Source: Gracilariopsis chorda | Lineage: Eukaryota > Rhodophyta > Florideophyceae > Gracilariales > Gracilariaceae | Direction: 5' to 3' | DNA: 64,000 nucleotides | Assembly: GCA_003194525.1 (NCBI GenBank) | Contig: NBIV01000066.1 | Span: 186,001 to 250,000 of the forward strand | Shown: positions 21,174-31,124 of the stretch, in pieces | Layout: each line of letters opens with the position of its first letter | Position numbering within the stretch: the first letter of the stretch is position 1 | Position numbers and translations under genes: made by a program | The notes under the pieces: model-generated | The model's database searches: none | Told to the model about the DNA's origin: nothing | What the model saw: only the letters and a program-made list of their open reading frames with translations

Positions 21174-24100
21174 TTACCCAACTTGGTCATTAACCAGCGT
21201 GGCTGGGGCTGCAGTTCCCGTTTGACGGTGGTATCGCACGATCTGCGACCGTGGGAGGTGTTCAATTGGCTCCCACGTATCCCCACTGGGGTCGTACCCG
21301 TACCAGCGGACGCGGTATTGTAGAATACCATCCTGGTCCCAGGTGTGTCCGACAAGTCGGTCTACTACGAACTCTCGTTCGTAGACCTGCCGGCCGTGCC
21401 GGGTGGTGGTTGTACTCCCTTGCGAGAGTTGTCCGCGGTGCGGTATAATGTCCCTTAGCAGGGTGTTCGGCGATAACTCCGACGTTGCCGTGCGCTGTCC
21501 TAGTGGCCGCTGCTCATGCGGGAAAATATCCCTCAAGAGGGTATGTGGTGTCACGGTTTTCCCCGGGAAGTCATTCCCCATTGGGGTGTCGTTGTTCCCG
21601 TCTTCACGGTAGGCCAGGCGAACCGCCAACCGGCGGGGGACTTGAACTCCGCATTCGCGGTTGAACTCACGAACCGCGAGTTTGCAGGAAGATGACCGCT
21701 CCTGCGGGATCGGCGTTTCCACGATCCCCTGGGGGGTCCCGTGCGGCACGGTGGTTGGATGGCAAACCGCCTCCCTGCCAGGCGCACGAGCGCTCTGCAC
21801 CGTACGTTCCGGCGGCGCCGTGGTGTCCCCGGCTACTGGGGGGTTGCCTAAGGCTAACTCCGGTACACCGGTATTTTGGTCAAAATTCCCCTTTGGGGGG
21901 TGCCGGGCAGGTGCCGATGACACCCTTTTCAGGGGCCTGGCCGCTAAGTGCGGTGCACCGTCTCCATGAGGAGGAGCAGCGTCCGGTACGACCGGTTTCG
22001 AGCGTGCGATGGCGCGCGTTTTTCCCGAGTTCCTCGGTTCTTCGCCGCAGCGTTGCGGTAGTTGGCGCAAATTATTCCCCGGAACGGGGGCTTCGATTCC
22101 GTCTGCGACGGGGAGCGTTTCCGAGCGCTGCGCGCCAGGGCCTGAAGCTTCGGATGCGGCTTGGCTACCCTTTTCCCCGATAGGGGTGTGGGTATTTCCC
22201 AGCGGCGCTGGTGTATCTGGGCGCCTCTTCTCCGCGGGGCGCGGGTCTGAGCGACCTGATTGAACCGCTTCCGCGGGGACTTCCGCCAATGGCGGCTTTG
22301 AGGCATCTCCCTGCTCAGGGGATTGAGGGCGATTGTCGCCGTACCCCCGTATCGGGGATCCTTCCCTGACAGGGGTGTGCGGTAGCTGCGTTTCAGCTTC
22401 CCGTGTAACACGGTGTATTTGCCGCCTTTGCGGGACCTGCGCGTCTGGTTCCTGTTGCACAGCGCTGCCCGAGGACGGGGGATTAGTGTCGCGTGAGATA
22501 CTCCGTGCTCCGCAGTCAGTTGTCCGTATGGTACGGCGTGTTTCCCGTTGCGACGGCGATCTCATTCCTCGAAAACGAGTGTTCTCCTCCCCCTCCTGAG
22601 ACGGAGCGGCGGGATAAGGGATAACATGCCCCGCCTGGCGGGTGTAGATTCGCGCCATAGGGGCGGGCACAGAGAGGCCCGAATTACCCGGCTGAGCCGG
22701 TGAGTCCGACAGGGTCGGTAGGTCTGAGAGTCCCCGGGAGGGGTGTGGTAGCACGGTAGGTCTCACCACCGATGTATCGGATGCAGAGCCATATTCCAGC
22801 GTAGGGTCCAGCGTAGCTGGTGCAGCCTCAGTCGAGGGTGGCGGAGCTAGCACGATGCGATCGCGAGATAACCGCTCATGCGCGTCACCCATTTCCACAA
22901 CCACTGTGTCCGTCGTGACGGAGATAACCTTGAAAGGACCATCCGCCACAGTCGAGAGCTTATGGTGCTTCTCCCTTTCAGGGTTGTAGTACTCCTTGCG
23001 GACGAATACGAAGTCCCCGGAGTTGATCTGTTCCGGTTTGCCTCCTCGCAAGCGAGCATCGAAATTCCGTTTGTAGGCGGCTTGGGCGTGGTCCATCGCC
23101 TTCCGCGCTGCGGGTACCAGCTTGGTCAGCCATGCTTTCCACTTCTGGCGGTAATCCTTCACAGAAGGGAACGCGTCCAACGTAGGTTGGGATTCCAACG
23201 CCATTGGCGGGGGTGTCCGTGAAAGGACCAACTCGAAAGGGGATATTCCGGTAGTCCGGTGTACCTGCGTATTGTACGCAAAGGTCACGGCATCCGTGTA
23301 GATATCCCAAGTCTTGGGGTGGTCAGCCGTGTAAGCACGGAGAGCTGCGAGCATTGTCCGGTTGAAACGCTCGACCTGCCCATTAGATTGGGGATGATAC
23401 GTGGTCGTGAAGAGATTCTTCACGTCCAGTATCCGACAGACGTCCTGGAAAAATCGCGATGCGAACTGTTTCCCGTTGTCGGAAAGTAGCTCCAAAGGAG
23501 GTCCGTAGGCAAACACCCAATGCCGCACAAAGGCGTGAGCGACCGTGTAGGCGGTAATCCTCTTTAGAGGGACTGTCCGAACTAATTTCGAGAACCTGTC
23601 CGTAATAACGAGTAGGAACTTGTTGCCTCTCCTGGTAGAGAGCAATGGTCCGAGAATGTCAATTGCGACAAACTCGAGCGGCGCCCTGGCGGGGAATAGC
23701 TTCATCCGTTTGGAGTGCTTCCGGAGTTTGACCCGGTTCTTCGCGCATTGCGTGCAAAACCGCACCGTAGCGTAGCAATCAACCGCCATGGCGGGCCAGT
23801 AGAAATCCCTGCGAAGGGTTAGATAAAGCTTCCTCCCACCGGAGTGTCCCCCGAGTTTCGGGTAATGCGAAAGGTGCAATATCCGCTTCTGTAGCGTGTG
23901 CGGTACCACAACTTGTGGGGTAGCCTCGACGGTCCTCACGAGGTAACCAATGTCGTTCACCCCGAAGGGGAGGTTCTCTCCGCCGTTGAGGCGTGCACGT
24001 ATCCTTGTACAGAAGGGGTCCCCGAATTGTTCTCGGATCATTTCCTCGGTCTCAACCGGTACATAATTTCCCGGTATGGGTTTCTCAGAATCATCTCGCG

Positions 24101-26762
24101 ATGCGAGTAGGTAGTCGAAGTCAGCATCTTCGTCCCAGTTTTCTGGCTCAGCCTCGACGGCACATTCCGGATCATCCGGGTCCATTGCCATGAAACATGG
24201 GACTTCATCATCCTCCGTTGGGAGTGCCTCCCCACTTGTGGGTAAACGCGACAGAGCGTCGGCTTGGGTGTTCTGCGCGCCCTTTTTATAAATGACTTGG
24301 AAGTCATATTCCGCGAGGCGGAGTCTCCGGCGCATGAGGCGTCCCGACGGGTCGGAGATATTCATTAACCACCTCAGTGAGGAATGATCCGTGTACACGG
24401 TGAAATGGACTCCCATAAGGTAGGGGCGCAGAGTGGTCATCGCCCATACGACGGCGAGGCACTCTTTCTCCGATACGGAGTAGTTCCGCTCATGGACATT
24501 GAGCGAGCGCGACCAATAACCAATTGGGTGTCGTTCCCCCTCGGGGGTGGTTTGAAAAAGAGCACACCCGACTTGGTAGTCGCTCGAGTCCGTATCTACG
24601 GAGTATGGCAACCTAAGTTTTGGGAGATGTAGGATTGGTGCTGATGTGACAGCCTCCTTCAAGGAGTTAAAGGCTTCCGATTGCTCGGGCGTAAATGTTC
24701 CCAGTTTTGGGGGGTTCCCCTTTCGCAACAACGCGTTCAGGGGCGCTGCAGTATCCGAAAAGTTCGGGATAAACCGTCGATAGACGTTGACCAGCCCCAG
24801 AAAGGAGCGCAGTTCCGTTTGAGTACAGGGTTCTTTCGCCTCAACGAGGGATTTGACTCGAGCTTTCTCGATCGCTAACCGTCCAGGACGGATAATGTGA
24901 CCCAGATACTTCACAGTATCTGTGAAAAACTCGCATTTCCTCAACTTGAGGGTAATTCCCGCATCGCGGAGTACGGTCAGCACGTCTCGGACGTGAGTGA
25001 GATGGTCGTCCAACGAGTTGGAGAAGATGATAATATCATCAAGGTAGACCAGACAACTCCGCCACTTAAAGCGGTTGAGTAGAATATCTACTGCACGCTG
25101 AAATGTGGCGGGGGCGTTGGTTAACCCAAATGGCATCCGCTTGAAGCGGTACGTTCCTGCATGGCAGGTGAATGCGGTTTTGTCGCGATCCTCCTGTCTG
25201 ACAGGTACTTGCCAATATCCCCAATTGGCATCAAGGGCCGTGGACACGGTGGCGTCTCCAAGGGAGTCAATGCACTCGTCCATACGAGGGATGGGGTACG
25301 TGTCCCTAACAGTCACGGCATTGAGCCGGCGGTAGTCGACACAGAACCTCCAGGTTCCGTCAGCCTTTAAAGCCAGTACAACTGGGGATGCCCAGGGCGA
25401 TTGAGCGGGCTCAATCACACCTGCGCGGAGCATCTTGTCCACCTGGGACTGTTCCTCTTCCCGAGCTTTCGGACCTGCCCTGTAAGGGGGTTGTGCAACC
25501 GGTCGCGCACCGGGGATTAAATCGATCCGGTGTTCCGTTGCATCAATCTCGCCAAGCGAGCCATCCCACATTGTGGTGAATTCCCGTAACATAGTACGGA
25601 GTTTGTTGCGGTGCGACTCTGGCACGTGGCTGAAGTCCAGCGCTTCAAGTGCTTTTTCCGGATCAATCCGGTCATTGCTCGATGGAGCATTGTCCTGTGG
25701 AACAGGTGTGGTTCGCAATTCCGAGTTACTCGGTATGTTCGACGCTGAAGTAGCGGTTTCCTCCCCCTCCTTAGACTTGACGTCTTCGGACGGCGGGGTG
25801 AACTCCTCAGAAGAGGTGGTAACTCCGAGTACATCGGCGGCTGTCATCTTCGTTGGCAGCATTCCCATAGGATGGGGGGTTACACTCCCAATTACTTGGT
25901 GTTTGACCAGATACTGGGGGTGTTTGCCAAGGTTGGCAACCAATATCCGGAAAGGAACATCCGGGGAAATGGAGACAATTCCATTAGCCAGCGCCAGCTG
26001 GGATTTCTCGTACAACGAGGCGAGGGGTTGTATAACCCGAAGACCGTGTTGACGGGAATTTACCTGTACCCAGACTTGGGACTCCGCCGGTATAGAAACC
26101 GAGGCAGCGACGCGGAGCTTGGTGGACTCGCGGGACGCGGGCGGTGGTTCCTGCGCAGCAGGGAGCGGAACTTGTTTCCGAGAGGACCGCTTTAGCGGGC
26201 GGCGAACAATCGGAACCGACGATCCGTCGTCAAGTTCTACACGCCTGAGGCGGGGCCTGATTGCGTCGACAAATCTGTCGCAGTAATCACATCCCAGTAT
26301 GACTGGTGCTGCCAGTGAACGGCAAACGATGAAGTCCAACTTCACCACAGATGTACCAAGTCTCACGACGAGGTCCACTGTGCCCACCGTTTGTAACGGA
26401 TTGTTGTTCGCATCCGAAATGTCGGGGACCGCGTCAGAGCGGATACGCGACCGCACAAGCGGGGGTAACAATGATTCCACGACAAAGTTGGGGCCTGCAC
26501 CTGTATCCAGGACGGTGAGAAACCTCACCATAAACTGGGGGTCAAGGCCAAGGTCGGCATAGACCTTATAATTGCGCTTGGCCAAGATCAAGACTCTACC
26601 GGGAATCCGGGGATTTTTACTCCCTATCCACGGGCGACGCAACACACCGAGGTGCGCAGAGTCCGCGTCAGCGGTGTCTTTCCTCGAGAGGACTTTCACC
26701 GGGGAGCGAGGCGAGGACGCCTCGGGCGCCAACAGCCTCGTTTTTGAGGACGCCTCTCCCAA
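21174..26762 (-). CDS. pol: Pol polyprotein of element B: protease, RT, RNase H, integrase, chromodomain
   Basis: The ORF is 1862 codons long from the first possible TTG. Order: retropepsin with LDTGAG near residue 85; reverse transcriptase with LDANWGYWQVPV and catalytic YLDD near 572; RNase H ending near 790 (YTDHSSLRWL); integrase zinc finger HHCC near 960-1005; DDE core with Asp in FVAIDILGPL (about 1030), LSDNGKQF (about 1090) and the Glu of NGQVERFN (about 1129); then roughly 450 residues of Pro/Arg-rich linker; and a chromodomain at about 1790-1845 (VDRLVGHTWDQDG, YRVRWYGYD, DTWEPIEHL). All catalytic residues are present. The frame is -1 relative to gag and open upstream of the gag stop, so expression probably needs frameshifting. 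Confidence 0.96.
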   Translation of the reverse strand: MGEASSKTRLLAPEASSPRSPVKVLSRKDTADADSAHLGVLRRPWIGSKNPRIPGRVLILAKRNYKVYADLGLDPQFMVRFLTVLDTGAGPNFVVESLLPPLVRSRIRSDAVPDISDANNNPLQTVGTVDLVVRLGTSVVKLDFIVCRSLAAPVILGCDYCDRFVDAIRPRLRRVELDDGSSVPIVRRPLKRSSRKQVPLPAAQEPPPASRESTKLRVAASVSIPAESQVWVQVNSRQHGLRVIQPLASLYEKSQLALANGIVSISPDVPFRILVANLGKHPQYLVKHQVIGSVTPHPMGMLPTKMTAADVLGVTTSSEEFTPPSEDVKSKEGEETATSASNIPSNSELRTTPVPQDNAPSSNDRIDPEKALEALDFSHVPESHRNKLRTMLREFTTMWDGSLGEIDATEHRIDLIPGARPVAQPPYRAGPKAREEEQSQVDKMLRAGVIEPAQSPWASPVVLALKADGTWRFCVDYRRLNAVTVRDTYPIPRMDECIDSLGDATVSTALDANWGYWQVPVRQEDRDKTAFTCHAGTYRFKRMPFGLTNAPATFQRAVDILLNRFKWRSCLVYLDDIIIFSNSLDDHLTHVRDVLTVLRDAGITLKLRKCEFFTDTVKYLGHIIRPGRLAIEKARVKSLVEAKEPCTQTELRSFLGLVNVYRRFIPNFSDTAAPLNALLRKGNPPKLGTFTPEQSEAFNSLKEAVTSAPILHLPKLRLPYSVDTDSSDYQVGCALFQTTPEGERHPIGYWSRSLNVHERNYSVSEKECLAVVWAMTTLRPYLMGVHFTVYTDHSSLRWLMNISDPSGRLMRRRLRLAEYDFQVIYKKGAQNTQADALSRLPTSGEALPTEDDEVPCFMAMDPDDPECAVEAEPENWDEDADFDYLLASRDDSEKPIPGNYVPVETEEMIREQFGDPFCTRIRARLNGGENLPFGVNDIGYLVRTVEATPQVVVPHTLQKRILHLSHYPKLGGHSGGRKLYLTLRRDFYWPAMAVDCYATVRFCTQCAKNRVKLRKHSKRMKLFPARAPLEFVAIDILGPLLSTRRGNKFLLVITDRFSKLVRTVPLKRITAYTVAHAFVRHWVFAYGPPLELLSDNGKQFASRFFQDVCRILDVKNLFTTTYHPQSNGQVERFNRTMLAALRAYTADHPKTWDIYTDAVTFAYNTQVHRTTGISPFELVLSRTPPPMALESQPTLDAFPSVKDYRQKWKAWLTKLVPAARKAMDHAQAAYKRNFDARLRGGKPEQINSGDFVFVRKEYYNPEREKHHKLSTVADGPFKVISVTTDTVVVEMGDAHERLSRDRIVLAPPPSTEAAPATLDPTLEYGSASDTSVVRPTVLPHPSRGLSDLPTLSDSPAQPGNSGLSVPAPMARIYTRQAGHVIPYPAAPSQEGEENTRFRGMRSPSQRETRRTIRTTDCGARSISRDTNPPSSGSAVQQEPDAQVPQRRQIHRVTREAETQLPHTPVREGSPIRGYGDNRPQSPEQGDASKPPLAEVPAEAVQSGRSDPRPAEKRRPDTPAPLGNTHTPIGEKGSQAASEASGPGAQRSETLPVADGIEAPVPGNNLRQLPQRCGEEPRNSGKTRAIARSKPVVPDAAPPHGDGAPHLAARPLKRVSSAPARHPPKGNFDQNTGVPELALGNPPVAGDTTAPPERTVQSARAPGREAVCHPTTVPHGTPQGIVETPIPQERSSSCKLAVREFNRECGVQVPRRLAVRLAYREDGNNDTPMGNDFPGKTVTPHTLLRDIFPHEQRPLGQRTATSELSPNTLLRDIIPHRGQLSQGSTTTTRHGRQVYEREFVVDRLVGHTWDQDGILQYRVRWYGYDPSGDTWEPIEHLPRSQIVRYHRQTGTAAPATLVNDQVG

Positions 26763-26771
26763 AGGGGAGAC
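26756..26771 (-). promoter_or_regulatory. Gag-pol junction hairpin
   Basis: TCTCCC-CTTT-GGGAGA on the minus strand starts 8 bases after the gag stop (26782-26780). The same hairpin follows gag in element A. The gag end reads GCGGAAAACTAA; AAAAC could allow a backward slip, but it is not a standard slippery heptamer. Confidence 0.4.
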
Positions 26772-26779
26772 TCCCTCAG

Positions 26780-28954
26780 TTAGTTTTCCGCCTTCGGCGG
26801 TGGGTTGGTTCCCTCGACAACGAGTGCTTCATCCCGTTGACGGGGGTTTCTATCCGCATAAGCGGGGGTTGCAACGGATGGTTGCGTGATCTCCCGAATC
26901 GGGGTGTATGAAGCTTGCCGCGCACGCGGGGTCTGTGGTAGGGCGTGAGAAAAGTCCGTTTTAGCACGGAGGTAGGAAGCCGTCGGGACGGAACGTTTCT
27001 CCTCTGGAGTGAGGGCCTCATAATTTGCCACCACCTTGGCCATATCCTTCAGTGAACAAATACACTGAGGAGAGGTATGGCCATGGGCATAGCACAGGTG
27101 GCAAATGAGAGCCAGCACCGCGACACGCGGATTATTATTCCGAGTATCGGAGAAGCGAACCGCAGGGCGGGTGTCAGTCCATCCAGGCCGTTGATAACGG
27201 GATTGACCGTTTGAAAACGGGAGTCGTTGGGGTTGAACCCGACTGTTACCACCGTATAGAACGGGATCTTCTGTTCCCGTATCATGGGTCATCTCCGTCG
27301 TTGACGGTAACTCACTGGTGGGTATCGACACGCCATCCCCCTGCGCTAAATGCACGGTATCAAATCCCTGTCCAGGGTTCCCATCCGCGGTGAGCGGGAG
27401 AGAGGAAGCTTCGCTTTCCAGCAACAACGCCTTGGCGGATTTAGACCGATTGTTCGGAGTTCTTGCACGAAGTGCATCCCCTTCCGCTCGAGCGTGTTGG
27501 ACCAGCTCGAGGTAGGTGATCCTTCGCTTGTCCTCCCGATAACGGGTAATTAAACTCCGGATTGCCGGGTCAAGACCATCAATGAACATGGTACTGCGCT
27601 CCCCAGCGGGGTATACGTTACCACATCTGTGGAAAGCCTTGTTAAGGCGCACCGAGTAATCGGTCTCGGTCTCTCCAGCACGCTGGCGTGTATCTCGCAA
27701 AGCGAGGATAGCCTGCTGAATAGCGGTGTTGGTGGCGTAGGAGCGCAGAAGATACTGCACAGCCTCCGGCCAGCAAGTAACTCCTCCCTCGGAGGCGCGA
27801 GAAGATCCTCGGACAGAGGTGTATTGGTCCTCGGCCACTCCCCGTAAGAAATACGGTAAAGCCAAATAGGCTTGTCCCTCATTCATACCGAGGATATCGG
27901 CCTCCGCTACAAAGCGGGATAGGAAATCTAGTACTAGGACTGGGTCCTCTCCAGTAAAATAGTGGTTGCGGAGCGAGAGCTGCATTCGCTTAATGCATTC
28001 TCGCACCTTTCCCGTACCACGGGGCGTACGTCCAAGTGACGAGTCTTCAAGCCGGTAGTACCGGTATGATAAAAGCTTCCGATAATCCGGGTTTGTCGGT
28101 TTCAATTCCCGGAGACCGGGGTGTCTTCTCCCCTTCTGGCGGGTTCGGACCACACCTTCAGTGGCCGATGACCGCTTCCAGCGGGAGGAGTAGCCTCGCT
28201 TCTCGTCCTCCGAGTCGGAGTCCGAGGAGCTCGAGCTAACCGAATGGTTTCGGGGTGAGTCCGACGATGTCGAAGAATCGGAGTCCGAATATTTTCGGTG
28301 ATGTTTCCGTCGGTGACGGCGTTTCTTCTTCCCAGCAAGCTGGTCGTTGTGCGATGCCTCGTTTACCGGATCACCCGGGGATGGTTTGTCCATGAGGACG
28401 AACTGCTCCAGCGTCTCCAGGTGGGCACCAATCCGATCAAATCGGGCTTCAACTCCTTCGATGAAGGCGGCGGGTTGTCCCAAACTCTCCAACACGGAGT
28501 TGACGTCAGACCGTAAAATACGGAGCTCCTCGGCGACCTCCTTTACGGGGGTTGCCGAGACCACCTCTTGGAGGGATTTTAGTTCCCCTACAAGGGTGTC
28601 ATGGGCGGTCCACAGAGCGCGGACCTGGGATTCCAGGGAAGTTCCCTGGGGGGTGTTATCACCCGTTCCACGGGGGCTTGAAGCCGCGACAGCGGGAGCA
28701 GGCCGGGGTGCCTGGGGCACTGCGGCAACAGCCGGAGTCGATGCTGCATTTCCCTGCGGGGGTGATAACGAGGGCAAAAGGAGGTTCCGGGGTTCCCGGT
28801 CGGGGGTATCATTCCGCGATGAAGCAACGCCAGCACGGCTGGAACTTGTCCGTATAGGGATACGGGGTACGAACCGAACTTCGGAAGAGTCCGCGTTGTC
28901 GCGGGAGCGACTACGCGTAACCACTGGCTCCGCGTCGGAGGGATTTCTCGACAT
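26780..28954 (-). CDS. gag: Gag polyprotein of element B
   Basis: The 724-aa protein is the same length as the gag of element A. It carries the Ser/Asp/Arg-rich patch (about 220-265), the Ty3-type capsid region (about 300-490; VLVLDFLSRFVAEADILGM) and one CCHC knuckle near 618-631 (CHLCYAHGHTSPQC). The ATG lies about 105 bp after the 5' LTR, behind the primer site and a short leader. Most differences from element A gag are single substitutions without frame change. Confidence 0.95.
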   Translation of the reverse strand: MSRNPSDAEPVVTRSRSRDNADSSEVRFVPRIPIRTSSSRAGVASSRNDTPDREPRNLLLPSLSPPQGNAASTPAVAAVPQAPRPAPAVAASSPRGTGDNTPQGTSLESQVRALWTAHDTLVGELKSLQEVVSATPVKEVAEELRILRSDVNSVLESLGQPAAFIEGVEARFDRIGAHLETLEQFVLMDKPSPGDPVNEASHNDQLAGKKKRRHRRKHHRKYSDSDSSTSSDSPRNHSVSSSSSDSDSEDEKRGYSSRWKRSSATEGVVRTRQKGRRHPGLRELKPTNPDYRKLLSYRYYRLEDSSLGRTPRGTGKVRECIKRMQLSLRNHYFTGEDPVLVLDFLSRFVAEADILGMNEGQAYLALPYFLRGVAEDQYTSVRGSSRASEGGVTCWPEAVQYLLRSYATNTAIQQAILALRDTRQRAGETETDYSVRLNKAFHRCGNVYPAGERSTMFIDGLDPAIRSLITRYREDKRRITYLELVQHARAEGDALRARTPNNRSKSAKALLLESEASSLPLTADGNPGQGFDTVHLAQGDGVSIPTSELPSTTEMTHDTGTEDPVLYGGNSRVQPQRLPFSNGQSRYQRPGWTDTRPAVRFSDTRNNNPRVAVLALICHLCYAHGHTSPQCICSLKDMAKVVANYEALTPEEKRSVPTASYLRAKTDFSHALPQTPRARQASYTPIREITQPSVATPAYADRNPRQRDEALVVEGTNPPPKAEN

Positions 28955-29035
28955 GAGAAAATACCGTTACGACGGGAAACGATCACGGAACTTCCGGTGA
29001 ATGAAAACAAACCTCGTAAGAGGGAAAACAAAAAC

Positions 29036-29056
29036 CGATTCTAGGTCGGGAGACCA
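29036..29056 (-). promoter_or_regulatory. Probable tRNA primer-binding site of element B
   Basis: It is identical to the site of element A: after the 5' LTR and three bases, TGGTCTCCCGACCTAGAATC. The complement has the shape of a tRNA T-arm and acceptor ending in CCA. Confidence 0.6.
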
Positions 29057-29059
29057 CTT

Positions 29060-29866
29060 TGTGGTGCAATGCCCCAAAGGGGAAAAACACCGAAAGACGT
29101 CCGGGATCTTCCTCTCACGAGGTGAACCCAGTTGGGTAGAGCCCTCCCAGAGGTGTCACGGCGAAGCCGGTTTGTAAGACCAGGGACACCTGTCGCGACT
29201 CGCGCAGGGAGGTGAAGGCGAAGAATCGGTATCCGCGTGAGCGGGGCGTGATCCTCAGTAGAGGTATGTTTCCACGTAAGTGGGGGTGTGTGAGCGGATG
29301 CGCACACGAGGGCCGCGGATAGCGGGAGGTGCTACCCTAAAAAGGGGAAAGAGGAAGGACGAGTGGGTCGCGAGAGCGACGAGTAGATACGGCAATGCCG
29401 GTGGACAGGACTCCCTATACAGGGCGAAACACCAATATGATTGGAACAATTAGTACTCCCAATGATGGGTCTCCTTTAGATGTGCAAGGGGGGTGAACTT
29501 CCGTACACTACGGTGCTTCCCTCCAAGGAGGAGTTGAGAACACGCGGAGGCGGTAAAGCTCAGAGCCAATTCCCCAGGTTGGGGTCCCTTGTTGGGGAAG
29601 GTTTACTGGTGCGACGGCAGTGCGCCGTCGCACTAAGTACTAGCTTCCCAGAAATGGGTGTGAAAATAATAAATAAAATTAACTAAAATACTCCACATTC
29701 CGTGGCAACATCCACTACTGTGGCCAACCGCCAATTGACCCAAAACCGTGTCCCACGTGTCCATACCCACCGTAGTGGGGCGTAGTTCATATACACACTA
29801 CACAACCGATAATATCGGGAAAACAATCAAGTACCAAGAATCCCTCCCTGAGGGCGTTGCACTTCA
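29060..29866 (-). repeat. 5' LTR of element B (807 bp)
   Basis: It differs from the 3' copy by a G/C change in the purine-rich run near 29343, one missing base near 29362 and one substitution near 29503. It belongs to the short LTR variant, like the 3' LTR of element A. Confidence 0.93.
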
Positions 29867-29871
29867 GAAAA
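29867..29871. repeat. Target-site duplication GAAAA of element B (right)
   Basis: This is the second copy of the 5-bp duplication that flanks element B (first copy 18325-18329). Confidence 0.93.
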
Positions 29872-30868
29872 AGGCAGCCAAGCCGCAGTCGAAGCTTTAA
29901 GCCCTGGCTCGCAAGCACCGGAAACGCCTCCCGTCGTAGACGGAATCGAAGCCCCCGTTACGGGGAATAATTTGCGCCAACCCCCGCAACGCTGCGGCGA
30001 AGAACCGAGGAACTCGGGAATAACGCGCGCCATCGCACGCTCGAAACCGGTCGTACCGGACGCTGCTCCTCCTCATGGAGATGGTGCACCGCGCTTAGCG
30101 GCAATTCCCCCGAAAAGGGTGTCATCGGCACCTGCCCGGCACCCCCCAGAGGGGAATTTTGACCAAAATACCGGTGTACCGGAGTTAGCCCCAGGCAACC
30201 CGTCAGTAGCCGGGGACACCACGGCATCGCCGGAACGTATGGTGCAGAGCGCTCGTGCGCCTGGCAGGGAGGCGGTTTGCCACCCAATCACCGTGTCGAA
30301 CGGGACCCCCCAGGGGATTGTGGAAAGGCCGATCCCGCAGGAGCGGTCATCTTCCCGCAAACTCGCGGTTCGTGAGCTCAACCGCGAAGGCGGAACCCAA
30401 GTCCCCTGCCGACTGGCGGTTCGCCCGGCCTACCGTGAAGACGGGAACAACGACACCCCTCTGGGGAACGACTTGCCTGTGAAAACCGTGACACCACACA
30501 CCCTCTTGAGGGATATTTTCCCGCATGAGCAGCGGCCACTAGGACAGCGCACGGCAACGTCGGAGTTATCGCCGAACACCCTGCTAAGGGACATTATACC
30601 GCACCGCGGGCAACCCTCGCCAGGGATTACAACCACCACCCGGCACGGCCGGCAGGTCTACGAACGAGAGTTCGTAGTAGACCGACTTGTCGGACACACC
30701 TGGGACCAGGATGGTATTCTACAATACCGCGTCCGCTGGTACGGGTATGACCCCAGTGGGGATACGTGGGAGCCAATCGAACACCTCCCAAGGTCGCAGG
30801 TGCTGCGATACCACCGTCAAACGGGGACTGCAGCCCCAGCTACGCTGGTTAATGCCCAAGTTGGGTAA
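29867..30868 (+). pseudogene. Element A shortened pol, C-terminal part with chromodomain
   Basis: The frame continues the interrupted ORF of element A: EKGSQAAVEALSPGSQ aligns with EKGSQAASEASGPGAQ of element B. It encodes the Pro/Arg-rich linker and a complete chromodomain (FVVDRLVGHTWDQDG, RVRWYGYD, GDTWEPIEHLPRSQ) and ends with QVG and a stop. Before B inserted, element A encoded gag plus a protein of about 415 residues holding linker and chromodomain only. Confidence 0.85.
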
Positions 30869-31124
30869 CGTTGCCGCGCGAACGGAGAGCGAAAGGAAAG
30901 GGTAACAAGGCAAGGTCCGTCGAAGACGGGGAACTCAAACGAGAATCACCGTTCTAAACGGGAAAGTTTATTTAAGGGAGCAGCTAGCCCCCCACAACAC
31001 TATACTACAATAGCCGGCTATGCCAGGAAAGAAGAACCGGAGACGGCGTACGCGCTTTTATCACCCATTTTCGTCTTGGAACCCTCCGCGTCCGCGGTCG
31101 TTTTCCCGTCTTAGGGGGGGGATA
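30869..31124 (+). other. Element A 3' region with remnant of the antisense ORF and polypurine tract
   Basis: On the minus strand, just before the LTR, the first 12 or so codons of the antisense ORF survive (ATG at about 31067, MGDKS then SGS). The body is missing, joined directly to the spacer next to pol. The tract AGGGGGGGGATA at 31113-31124 touches the 3' LTR. Confidence 0.75.

Larger units (their letters stand above)
18330..29866 (-). mobile_element. Element B: complete Ty3/gypsy chromovirus with an antisense ORF
   Basis: An 11,537-bp element on the minus strand: 5' LTR 29060-29866, primer site, gag, pol, antisense ORF, polypurine tract and 3' LTR 18330-19137. A perfect 5-bp duplication (GAAAA) flanks it. 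The LTRs differ by about two substitutions and one indel over 808 bp, so insertion was recent. Gag and pol have no stops or frameshifts, so the element may be active. The extra 1.8-kb ORF between pol and the 3' LTR, read in the opposite direction, is the unusual part. Confidence 0.95.
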
